From a virus: a stretch of DNA of 31,294 nucleotides. Position 1 is the first letter of the stretch. Each line of letters begins with the position of its first letter. Positions 14,913-21,517 of the stretch are shown here, piece by piece. The DNA lies in the IMG/VR virus record IMGVR_UViG_3300044614_000737, positions 1 to 31,294 of that record. One strand, given 5' to 3'. A program made the translations under genes and the position numbers. The notes beneath the pieces were generated by a model. The model was not told the origin of the DNA. It did no database searches and saw nothing but the letters and a program-made list of their open reading frames with translations.

Positions 14913-15914
14913 ATGACACTTCCGGTTAATAACCTATCGATGTCCCAAGTGAACGTTGAACTTGGGTTGGCAGCGACTACGCAGATCTCGCTTAACCAAG
15001 CGAACGTGCGCACGCTTGCCGGTGTTCCGAGTGGGCAGATATCGATGAGCAATCTACTTGGCAAGTCCGCTTATAACGGGCCTCCCACCGTTGAATACCT
15101 AGTTATTGCCGGTGGCGGTGGCGGAGGATACGGTAGATACGCTTATTACGGACCCGGCGAATATGGCGTTGGAAACTCTGGTGGTGGTGGCGCAGGCGGA
15201 TACCGGACAAGTTCAACTGCGGTATCGCAGGGAACAACATACACAATAACTGTTGGCGGCGGAGGCGCTGGTGCACCCTTTTACGGCGCAGCCAGTAACG
15301 GGGGCAATTCGGCATTTGGCGGCATTGTTTCGACAGGCGGCGGAGGCGGCGGTTCTACAGATGACTTCAACTTAATATCAAACGGCGGAAGCGGCGGCTC
15401 TGGCGGTGGTAACTCTGTCGAGTGGTATATATTTAGTTACGGCATGTATAAGTGCGGCCAGACAGCGGCCGGCTTGGGAACTGCCGGCCAAGGAAACAAC
15501 GGTGGCACCGGATACGGCTGTCCGCAACAAGATGCCGGTGGAGGCGGTGGCGCAGGAGGCGCTGGCGGTGTTGCGACGGGAGGCGCACCCGCATCTTCTT
15601 CAATAACCGGAGCCTCTGTTGCCAGAGCAGGTGGTGGTGGAGCAGCGTATGGCGGCTTTGGCGGTGGCGGTGGCGCGGGTAATGCTTACCCATATAGTCC
15701 TCGTTCCGCTACAGCTAACACCGGCAGTGGTGGTGGTGGCGGCCGTGAATATAGCCCTCCAAACACAGGAAACGGGGGGTCTGGTGTTGTCATCATTCGA
15801 CATGCGGATACTTACACAACCGGAACCACTACGGGGTCCCCGTCTATAACGACGAGCGGTGGATATAAAATTTATGTGTTCAACGGATCTGGTTCTGTTG
15901 TTTGGAACTCTTGA
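14913..15914 (+). CDS. Glycine-rich adhesin-like tail protein 2
   Basis: A 333-residue protein. Residues 1-55 (NNLSMSQVNVELGLAATTQ, LAGVPSGQISMSNLLGKS) match a short N-terminal module widespread in phage surface proteins. From about residue 62 (VEYLVIAGGGGGGYG) to 295 it is Gly-rich with scattered aromatic residues. It closes with GSGVVIIRHADTYTTGTT and a small beta cap ending VVWNS. The architecture resembles glycine-rich adhesin or fibre-tip domains. It shares style with the 11281 protein but has a different N-terminus. It starts three bases after the S74 fibre. Confidence 0.75.
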   Translation: MTLPVNNLSMSQVNVELGLAATTQISLNQANVRTLAGVPSGQISMSNLLGKSAYNGPPTVEYLVIAGGGGGGYGRYAYYGPGEYGVGNSGGGGAGGYRTSSTAVSQGTTYTITVGGGGAGAPFYGAASNGGNSAFGGIVSTGGGGGGSTDDFNLISNGGSGGSGGGNSVEWYIFSYGMYKCGQTAAGLGTAGQGNNGGTGYGCPQQDAGGGGGAGGAGGVATGGAPASSSITGASVARAGGGGAAYGGFGGGGGAGNAYPYSPRSATANTGSGGGGGREYSPPNTGNGGSGVVIIRHADTYTTGTTTGSPSITTSGGYKIYVFNGSGSVVWNS

Positions 15915-15916
15915 TC

Positions 15917-16456
15917 ATGGCTCATTTTGCAAGAATTGACGAAAACAACCTTGTCGTTGACGTTGTTGCTATTAGTAACGATGCAATCGAAGAGCTTCCG
16001 TTTCCAGAGTCGGAGCCCGTCGGGGTTGCTTTTTGTAGAGCCTTGTATGGGGACAGCACTGCTTGGAAACAAACAAGCTACAACGGATCTTTCAGGAAAA
16101 ACTTCGCCGGTGCCGGGTTTAGTTACCGCCAGGACATAGATGCATTTGTTCCGCCTCGGCCAATTAGATATCCGTCATGGGTGGTAAGTCCAACAACTGC
16201 TCTTTGGGAGCCTCCTATTCCTAGGCCCCCTGATTCCGTGTATCGCTGGGACGAGTCAACTGTTTCTTGGGTAAGTGTGCCAAAACCATACCCCTCTTGG
16301 TATTTTGATCCGTCCCAGGATCCACCAACGTGGATGCCACCAAAGCCGTTTCCCCCTGATCGAATACCTTTTGGAAACAAGCGGTATGAATGGAACGAGG
16401 CTCTTCAGGAGTGGATTTACGTTCCGTCCGCAGGCGAGGGCGGGGAGGAGCCGTAA
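15917..16456 (+). CDS. Tryptophan/proline-rich tail-associated protein with duplicated module
   Basis: A 179-residue protein. Residues 1-70 follow a pattern common in marine phages: AHFARIDENNLVVDVVAISN, then WKQTSYNGSFRKNFAGAGF. The second half has two copies of a Trp/Pro module: YPSWVVSPTTALWEPPIP with YRWDESTVSWV, then YPSWYFDPSQDPPTWMPPKP with YEWNEALQEWIYV. The ATG at 15917 is chosen over an upstream in-frame TTG because it begins just after the preceding stop. Position after an adhesin suggests a tip or assembly accessory. The stop overlaps the next start (TAATG). Confidence 0.7.
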   Translation: MAHFARIDENNLVVDVVAISNDAIEELPFPESEPVGVAFCRALYGDSTAWKQTSYNGSFRKNFAGAGFSYRQDIDAFVPPRPIRYPSWVVSPTTALWEPPIPRPPDSVYRWDESTVSWVSVPKPYPSWYFDPSQDPPTWMPPKPFPPDRIPFGNKRYEWNEALQEWIYVPSAGEGGEEP

Positions 16457-17019
16457 TGCTTTTTCACAAGCCCACCAAAACAGCGTTTGTACTGCCAACC
16501 CGAACGGGAAGCACAAGCACTTGCAATTACTTGGTTGCACTCGGTTTTAAGTATGTTCCGTACTTAAATACAACAGAACCGAGAATGCATCACATGTTTC
16601 CGACCGAGGCGTTCGATGTATTTCCTAACCTAAAAGCCTACAAGCTATACGGGTTTTTCAGAAATCCACTAGATCGTTATTTAAGTATTTGCAGGATGTT
16701 CAATCGATTTGGTCAGAGGGTAACACCAGCACACATAACCGACAGCAGTGTCGCCGATAACATCCAGCTCGCTTATATCCTAAAAGCCAGGCAGGTTGAG
16801 TGGCTAGATGTCCCAAACATGACTGTTTTGGATTTTGATAATTTTTCGTCTGAGTTAAAGGCGATTGGAAGCAACTACGACGATCCGGGCCACGAGGTTA
16901 TGCACATTAATGCTGGTCGAGGGGTCGCAGAAGCTACTCCAGAAGTCATCGAGTTTGTCCGCGACTATTACGCTGCCGACTACGAGTTTGCGAAGAGGAC
17001 ACTAGGTAAGGAATACTAG
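16456..17019 (+). CDS. Sulfotransferase-like protein
   Basis: A 187-residue protein with both PAPS-binding signatures of the sulfotransferase fold. Residues 11-21 (FVLPTRTGSTS) form the 5'-phosphosulfate loop after a beta strand. Residues 63-78 (KLYGFFRNPLDRYLSI) contain the 3'-phosphate site, with Arg69 and Ser77 spaced as expected. TVLDFDNFSSEL (123-134) and a C-terminal EFVRDYYAADYEFAKR helix fit the same family. Sulfotransferases move sulfate from PAPS to a hydroxyl or amine, often on sugars. At 187 residues it is compact, and the acceptor cannot be read. It lies among fibre genes in a locally AT-richer region and may be an acquired gene. Confidence 0.75.
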   Translation: MLFHKPTKTAFVLPTRTGSTSTCNYLVALGFKYVPYLNTTEPRMHHMFPTEAFDVFPNLKAYKLYGFFRNPLDRYLSICRMFNRFGQRVTPAHITDSSVADNIQLAYILKARQVEWLDVPNMTVLDFDNFSSELKAIGSNYDDPGHEVMHINAGRGVAEATPEVIEFVRDYYAADYEFAKRTLGKEY

Positions 17020-17022
17020 CGA

Positions 17023-18114
17023 ATGCTCGGCTTTACCCCATTTGCATCGGCTCCCTTTGCATCCGCAGGGGCAGTCGACGTTGCTGTCAGCCTCACTGGG
17101 GTACAAGCTACCGGCCAGGTGGGCGCGGCTGCGGTCACAGGATCCGCAAACGTCACGCTTACTGGCGTTCAGGCAACGGGGCAAGTTGGTACCGTAGCTG
17201 TCGCTGGCGCGGCTAACGTATCGGTCACCGGAGTTTTTGCCACTGGCGAGGTCGGATCGGTCGCCGTTAACGCGTCAACCGACGTGTTTGTTACCGGTGT
17301 CTTCGGAACTGGAGAGGTCGGCACCGCTGCCGTCACCGGTACCGCGAACGTTCTTGTTACGGGGGTGTTCGGTACCGGAGAGGTCGGCACCGTCGCTGTG
17401 GCGGCGGGAGCAGAGGTCCCTGTCACCGGGCTGTCGGCTACGGGACAGGTTGGCACCGTCGTCGTTGCAGCAAACGCAGATGTTCTTGTCACCGGAGTCT
17501 TTGCAACAGGTCAGGTTGGCGTTGCAGCGGTTACGGGCGACGCCAACGTCCTTGTCACCGGCGTTGTGGCCACCGGCGAAGTTGGCTCTGTTACGGTGCT
17601 TCCGTCGGTCGAGGTCTTCGTTACCGGGGTTCAAGCCACTGGACAGGTTGGCGTTGCTGCCGTCGCCGCCAATGCGGATGTCTTCGTCACCGGGGTCTTC
17701 GCCAGTGGCGAAGTCGGCTCGGTTGTTGTTACGGCAGGCACCAACGTACTAGTTACCGGCGTATCTGCAACGGGACAGGTCGGGGCTGCTGCTGTTACAG
17801 GAACGGCGAATGTTCTTCTGACTGGGGTTCAGGCCACCGGCGAAGTCGGCACCGTCGACGTCGAAGTTGTCACCAACGTCTTCGTCACCGGGGTTTCGGC
17901 TACCGGTGCCGTGGGTGCGGTGGCCGTCGCTGCAAACGCCGACGTCTTCGTAACTGGCGTACAAGCGGTCGGACAGGTCGGACAGGTCACTGTTTGGAGT
18001 AATATTATCCCTGGCCCGACCGGCCCGTGGACCGTGGTCGATGACGCGCAGGGCGGTATTTGGACGCCCGTGGATGATTCGCAACCGAATATTTGGACGC
18101 CGATAGCGGCATAG
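17023..18114 (+). CDS. 22-residue tandem-repeat virion protein with Trp-rich tail
   Basis: A 363-residue protein. Residues 1-23 are a short lead (MLGFTPFASAPFASAG). Residues 24-324 are about fourteen consecutive 22-residue units of the form VTGVxATGQVGTVAVxxxANVx, the last partial. The tail (325-363) has WTVVDDAQGGIWTPVDDSQP and a repeated W-x-x-V/I-D-D pattern seen in other phage proteins. Regular V/T/G spacing predicts a beta-solenoid or stacked-strand rod. It sits between the sulfotransferase and an S74 fibre, so it may be a spacer rod or surface fibre. Function unknown. Confidence 0.75.
   Translation: MLGFTPFASAPFASAGAVDVAVSLTGVQATGQVGAAAVTGSANVTLTGVQATGQVGTVAVAGAANVSVTGVFATGEVGSVAVNASTDVFVTGVFGTGEVGTAAVTGTANVLVTGVFGTGEVGTVAVAAGAEVPVTGLSATGQVGTVVVAANADVLVTGVFATGQVGVAAVTGDANVLVTGVVATGEVGSVTVLPSVEVFVTGVQATGQVGVAAVAANADVFVTGVFASGEVGSVVVTAGTNVLVTGVSATGQVGAAAVTGTANVLLTGVQATGEVGTVDVEVVTNVFVTGVSATGAVGAVAVAANADVFVTGVQAVGQVGQVTVWSNIIPGPTGPWTVVDDAQGGIWTPVDDSQPNIWTPIAA
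17092..17994 (+). repeat. 66-bp protein-coding tandem repeat, about 14 units
   Basis: Every 66 bases the coding sequence repeats a 22-codon unit, thirteen full copies plus a partial last one. Invariant positions are the TGV and the Gly-Gln/Glu-Val-Gly core. Variable positions cluster at the residue after TGV (Gln, Phe, Ser, Val), at Gln/Glu before Val-Gly, and at the last residues of each unit. DNA identity between neighbours is far from complete, so the array is not a recent slippage product. Confidence 0.85.
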
Positions 18115-18125
18115 AGGATCGAGAA

Positions 18126-20153
18126 ATGCCTAGTAGTTACAGCACAAACCTTGGCCTGGAGCTCATGGTGACGGGCGAGAAGTCCGACACTTGGGGCGAC
18201 ATTACCAATAGTAACCTCGGAACGCTGCTGGAGCAGGCCGTATCGGGCTACGTCACGCAGGCGGTTGCCACGGGAACGGACACGACGATCACCATCCCGG
18301 ATGGTTCGACTGGCGTTGCTCGAAACATGTACATCGAGCTCACGGGCACGGGCGGTGCGGCCACAAACCTGATTGTTCCGGCCAAGAGAAAGCTGTACTT
18401 CATCTACAACAACACCGCTTCTGGGCAGGTCACCGTCAAGGTGTCGGGCCAGACGGGTGTTTCTGTGGCCAATGGCAAGAAAGTCATTCTGGTCTGTGAC
18501 GGCACGGACGTGGAGCTTGCGACGAGCTATCCCACGACGCCGGTTGCGGTGACAGACGGCGGTACAGGCGTCACGACGAGCACCGGTACGGGCAACGTCG
18601 TTCTCTCGACTTCGCCGACACTGACAACGCCGAATCTAGGCACGCCGTCGGCTTTGACGCTCACGAACGCGACGGGGCTGCCTCTTACTACGGGTGTCAC
18701 CGGTACACTGCCGGTAGCCAATGGCGGCACGGGAGTTACGAGCAGCACCGGATCAGGAAGCGTGGTGCTTTCTACGTCTCCCGCGCTCACGACTCCGAAC
18801 CTCGGCACTCCGTCTGCGGCGACTCTGACGAACGCCACTGGATTGCCGTTGACCACGGGCGTGACGGGCACGCTACCTGTTGCCAATGGTGGTACTGGCG
18901 TTACGAGCAGCACTGGTTCTGGCAGCGTGGTGCTTTCCACGTCCCCTGCTTTGACGACTCCAAATCTCGGCACGCCGTCTGCGGCAACGCTGACCAATGC
19001 GACGGGCTTGCCGCTCTCGACGGGCGTCACCGGAACGTTGGCCGTGACCAACGGCGGTACGGGCCAAACGAGCTATACCAACGGTCAGTTGCTGATCGGT
19101 AACACGACCGGCAATACGCTGAACAAGGCGACGTTGACCGCAGGCACAGGCATCACTATTACCAATGGCGCTGGCTCAATCACGATCTCCGCCGCTGGCA
19201 CTGGAGATGTTGCGGGTCCCGGCTCGGCAACGGATAACGCTATTGCTCGTTTTGACGGAACAACTGGAAAGCTTATTCAAAACTCCGGCGTCACCATCAC
19301 CGATGGCGGCGTGTTAACGACGACCGCTAACGTTTCAGTCAATGGCGTTACGATCGGCAAGGGAACAGGCACCGGCACAAGCAACCTCGCTATCGGCGCG
19401 ACCGCTGGCGACAGCATGACGACCGGCAGGCAGAACACTTTTGTCGGTGTCGACGCAGGTACCGCTGTTACTAGCGGAGAAGACAATACGTTTGTTGGTT
19501 ATGGCGCTGGTGATCAGGCGTCATCCTCTAGCGACAACACTTGTCTTGGCAAATGGGCTGGAATTCAGATCAGCACTGGAAGTTTTAATACGGCTATTGG
19601 ATCCGGGGCATATGCGGGAGGCGGCGCATACAACAACTCCACGTGCATCGGATATAGCTCGCAGATCACCGGAGGTGATCAGCTTCAGTTAGGCAACTCG
19701 TCAGTAACGACCTACGTATATGGGTCAGTGCAGGATCGCTCGGACGCACGAGACAAGACGGACATCCAAGACACGGATCTTGGGTTGAACTTTGTCCTTG
19801 CTCTTCGTCCCCGTAAATTTAGATGGGACATGCGCGAGGATTACCGCACTCCGCGTCCGCCGCCGGATGCTCCGAAGGACGTCCTTGATGCGTGGATCGA
19901 GGCCAATAAGTTTAGCAACCTGCAGCATGACGGCACGCACAAGCGTAATCGTTTCCACCAGGGCCTGGTTGCGCAAGAAGTCAAAGCTACGATGGACGCG
20001 ATGGGCATCGACTTTGGCGGCTATCAGGATCACAAGGTCAAGGGCGGAGAGGATGTCTTGTCGCTGGGCTATGAAGAGATGATTGCCCCGTTGATCAAGG
20101 CTATCCAAGAGCTCAAGGCCGAGTTCGATGAGTACAAGAGGACGCACCCATGA
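18126..20153 (+). CDS. Tail fibre with S74 chaperone domain and 55-residue repeats
   Basis: A 675-residue fibre. The N-terminal 140 residues (MPSSYSTNLGLELMVTGEKS, DTWGDITNSNLGTLLEQAVS, then a beta domain) form a domain widespread at the start of phage fibres. Residues 145-309 are three 55-residue repeats (GGTGVTSSTGSGSVVLSTSP ...). A beta-helical stretch follows, with GxNTFVGxxAG-type units. The C-terminal 137 residues are an S74 self-cleaving chaperone beginning SDARDK, with Ser539 and Lys544 as the catalytic pair. The ATG at 18126 has a GAGGATCGAG site and is preferred over an upstream in-frame ATG that would overlap the previous gene. Confidence 0.85.
   Translation: MPSSYSTNLGLELMVTGEKSDTWGDITNSNLGTLLEQAVSGYVTQAVATGTDTTITIPDGSTGVARNMYIELTGTGGAATNLIVPAKRKLYFIYNNTASGQVTVKVSGQTGVSVANGKKVILVCDGTDVELATSYPTTPVAVTDGGTGVTTSTGTGNVVLSTSPTLTTPNLGTPSALTLTNATGLPLTTGVTGTLPVANGGTGVTSSTGSGSVVLSTSPALTTPNLGTPSAATLTNATGLPLTTGVTGTLPVANGGTGVTSSTGSGSVVLSTSPALTTPNLGTPSAATLTNATGLPLSTGVTGTLAVTNGGTGQTSYTNGQLLIGNTTGNTLNKATLTAGTGITITNGAGSITISAAGTGDVAGPGSATDNAIARFDGTTGKLIQNSGVTITDGGVLTTTANVSVNGVTIGKGTGTGTSNLAIGATAGDSMTTGRQNTFVGVDAGTAVTSGEDNTFVGYGAGDQASSSSDNTCLGKWAGIQISTGSFNTAIGSGAYAGGGAYNNSTCIGYSSQITGGDQLQLGNSSVTTYVYGSVQDRSDARDKTDIQDTDLGLNFVLALRPRKFRWDMREDYRTPRPPPDAPKDVLDAWIEANKFSNLQHDGTHKRNRFHQGLVAQEVKATMDAMGIDFGGYQDHKVKGGEDVLSLGYEEMIAPLIKAIQELKAEFDEYKRTHP
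18558..19052 (+). repeat. Three 165-bp in-frame repeats in the S74 fibre
   Basis: Units at 18558-18722, 18723-18887 and 18888-19052 each encode 55 residues from GGTGV to the next GGTG. Units 2 and 3 are identical over their first 43 residues, yet by hand count 24 of those 43 codons differ synonymously. The fourth GGTGQT marks the exit from the array. The pattern suggests old duplication under protein-level constraint. Confidence 0.85.
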
Positions 20154-20635
20154 TGACAATGGTCAGTACTTTCCTGTCCTTCCTCGCAGGCGGACTGCCA
20201 AAGATCCTTCAGATCTTCCAAGATCGGCAGGACAAGAAGCATGAGTTGGCCCTTGTGGCAGCGCAAAAGGAGCGTGAGCTCGCTTTGGCCGAGCGGGGCT
20301 TTCTCGCGCAGGCGCGCGTGGAGGAGATCAAGCTAGAGCAGATCCAAACGCAGACCGCAGCCGAAGAGCGTGTGGCGCTGTACCAGCACGACATGGAGAT
20401 CGGCAAAGGCGCAAGCCAGTGGATGATCAACCTGCGCGCTTCGGTGCGTCCGGTTGTGACTTACATCTTTGTTCTGGAACTGGTCGCTATCAACATCGCC
20501 GGAGTCTGGTACGCCTATAACACGGGCGTACCGTTTGCGGCTGCCATGGCGGAGGTGTTCTCTGAGGACGAGATGCTGATCCTGTCCTCGATCATCGCCT
20601 TCTGGTTTGGAACGCAGGCATTCGGTAAGAAGTGA
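20150..20635 (+). CDS. Three-TM-type holin
   Basis: A 161-residue protein with a hydrophobic N-terminal helix (MVSTFLSFLAGGLPKILQIF), a long charged coiled coil (about 24-82), and the SVRPVVTYIFVLELVAINIA segment typical of the three-TM holins linked to gene-transfer-agent release (GTA_holin_3TM type). A second membrane helix (about 141-156) and a KK terminus follow. Holins open the inner membrane at a set time so the endolysin can reach peptidoglycan. It overlaps the S74 fibre stop and is followed directly by the lysozyme gene, supporting the call. Confidence 0.75.
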   Translation: MMTMVSTFLSFLAGGLPKILQIFQDRQDKKHELALVAAQKERELALAERGFLAQARVEEIKLEQIQTQTAAEERVALYQHDMEIGKGASQWMINLRASVRPVVTYIFVLELVAINIAGVWYAYNTGVPFAAAMAEVFSEDEMLILSSIIAFWFGTQAFGKK

Positions 20636-21123
20636 AAGTCTCCAAGGCCGCCATTGAGATGATCAAACATCATGAGGGCGTCAGAACGCGCCCTTATCGG
20701 TGTCCGGCCTTGTTGTGGACCGTGGGCGTTGGACATGTCATCGAGCCGACTCACACTGCGGTGAAGTATGAGGAACGTCGCCATTTACCGATACCCGCAG
20801 GGTGGGATCGCACTCTCACGATGGACGAGGTGGACCGGATACTTGCTGAAGACCTTCGTCGGTTTGAGCGTGGCGTGGTTCGACTTTGCCCTGCTGCTGT
20901 TGGCCGTCAAGGAATCTTCGATAGTCTCGTTAGTTTTGCCTTCAACGTGGGCCTCGGCAATCTCCAACGCTCTTCCCTTCGGATGAAGACGAACCGAGGT
21001 GATCTCGAAGAGGCCGCTGATGAGTTTTTGAAATGGACCAAGGCTGGTGGTCGTGTGCTACCTGGGTTGGTCAAACGGCGCAATGATGAGCGCGCCATGT
21101 ACCTATCAGGAGTGCATCAATGA
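20632..21123 (+). CDS. Endolysin, GH24 lysozyme
   Basis: A 163-residue muramidase of the T4/P22 lysozyme family. The catalytic triad has the standard spacing: Glu15 in HHEG, Cys24 eight residues on, and Thr30 after five more (E-8-C-5-T), followed by VGVGH. Cys in the middle position is a known variant. FDSLVSFAFNVGLGNLQRSS and the closing GLVKRRNDERAMYLSG complete the family pattern. It cuts peptidoglycan at lysis. No signal peptide or membrane anchor is present, so export depends on the holin. GTG start overlapping the holin stop by four bases. Confidence 0.9.
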   Translation: MKVSKAAIEMIKHHEGVRTRPYRCPALLWTVGVGHVIEPTHTAVKYEERRHLPIPAGWDRTLTMDEVDRILAEDLRRFERGVVRLCPAAVGRQGIFDSLVSFAFNVGLGNLQRSSLRMKTNRGDLEEAADEFLKWTKAGGRVLPGLVKRRNDERAMYLSGVHQ

Positions 21124-21335
21124 AAGTTACCCTTGAACCACGGACCACGGACCTTGGACTGGTCGAGCCTGCGCACACCGTAGAAGTCTACTGCGGGTCC
21201 TGCGGGTACGATCTGGATGAGGCAGAACTCAGCGCCGACACGTGTTCCGACTGTGGGCAGCCGCTGAACCTGAAGCAGCATGTGTCCATTCAGGTCACAA
21301 CGATCCCTGCTGCCACGGGAGCGACGTTGCGATGA
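21120..21335 (+). CDS. Small zinc-ribbon protein
   Basis: A 71-residue protein with two clean CxxC knuckles: Cys25/Cys28 (YCGSCGYDL) and Cys42/Cys45 (TCSDCGQPL), spaced as in a four-Cys zinc ribbon. The rest is short beta-forming sequence. Zinc binding is a confident structural prediction; the biological role is not. Similar small ribbons are common in phages near lysis and packaging genes. It overlaps the endolysin stop (ATGA) and is itself overlapped by the next gene. Confidence 0.7.
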   Translation: MKVTLEPRTTDLGLVEPAHTVEVYCGSCGYDLDEAELSADTCSDCGQPLNLKQHVSIQVTTIPAATGATLR

Positions 21336-21517
21336 AGAAGGCCAAGAGCAAAGTGAACGCTGCCGGCAACTACTCGAAGCCGAGCATGCGTAAGCAGTTG
21401 TTCGAATCTATCAAGGCGCGTGCGGTTCAGGGCACCAAAGCAGGCCAGTGGTCCGCGCGCAAGGCACAGCTATTAGCGAAGAAGTACAAGGAGAAGGGCG
21501 GTGGATACCGGGACTGA
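21332..21517 (+). CDS. 61-residue basic phage protein (QWSARKAQ type)
   Basis: A small basic protein: MKKAKSKVNAAGNYSKPSMR, KQLFESIKARAVQGTKAGQW, SARKAQLLAKKYKEKGGGYRD. This VNAAGNYxKPxxRKxLF ... GQWSARKAQxLAKxYKxxGGGYR pattern is very common and highly conserved in environmental phages and has no known function to me. The ATG at 21332 is chosen because it overlaps the previous stop and matches the usual start of the family; the frame is open 90 bases further upstream. Its tail overlaps the next gene. Confidence 0.75.
   Translation: MKKAKSKVNAAGNYSKPSMRKQLFESIKARAVQGTKAGQWSARKAQLLAKKYKEKGGGYRD

Noticed and set aside
17092-17994. 66-base tandem repeat considered as a CRISPR array or origin iterons
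   Set aside because: The repeat is in frame with a 22-residue protein unit, has no unique spacers, and varies at codon third positions as coding sequence does.
18093-18125. ATG at 18093 as the start of the S74 fibre
   Set aside because: It would overlap the repeat-protein gene by 22 bases and lacks a ribosome site, whereas ATG 18126 follows GAGGATCGAG and gives the standard PSSYSTNLGLEL opening.
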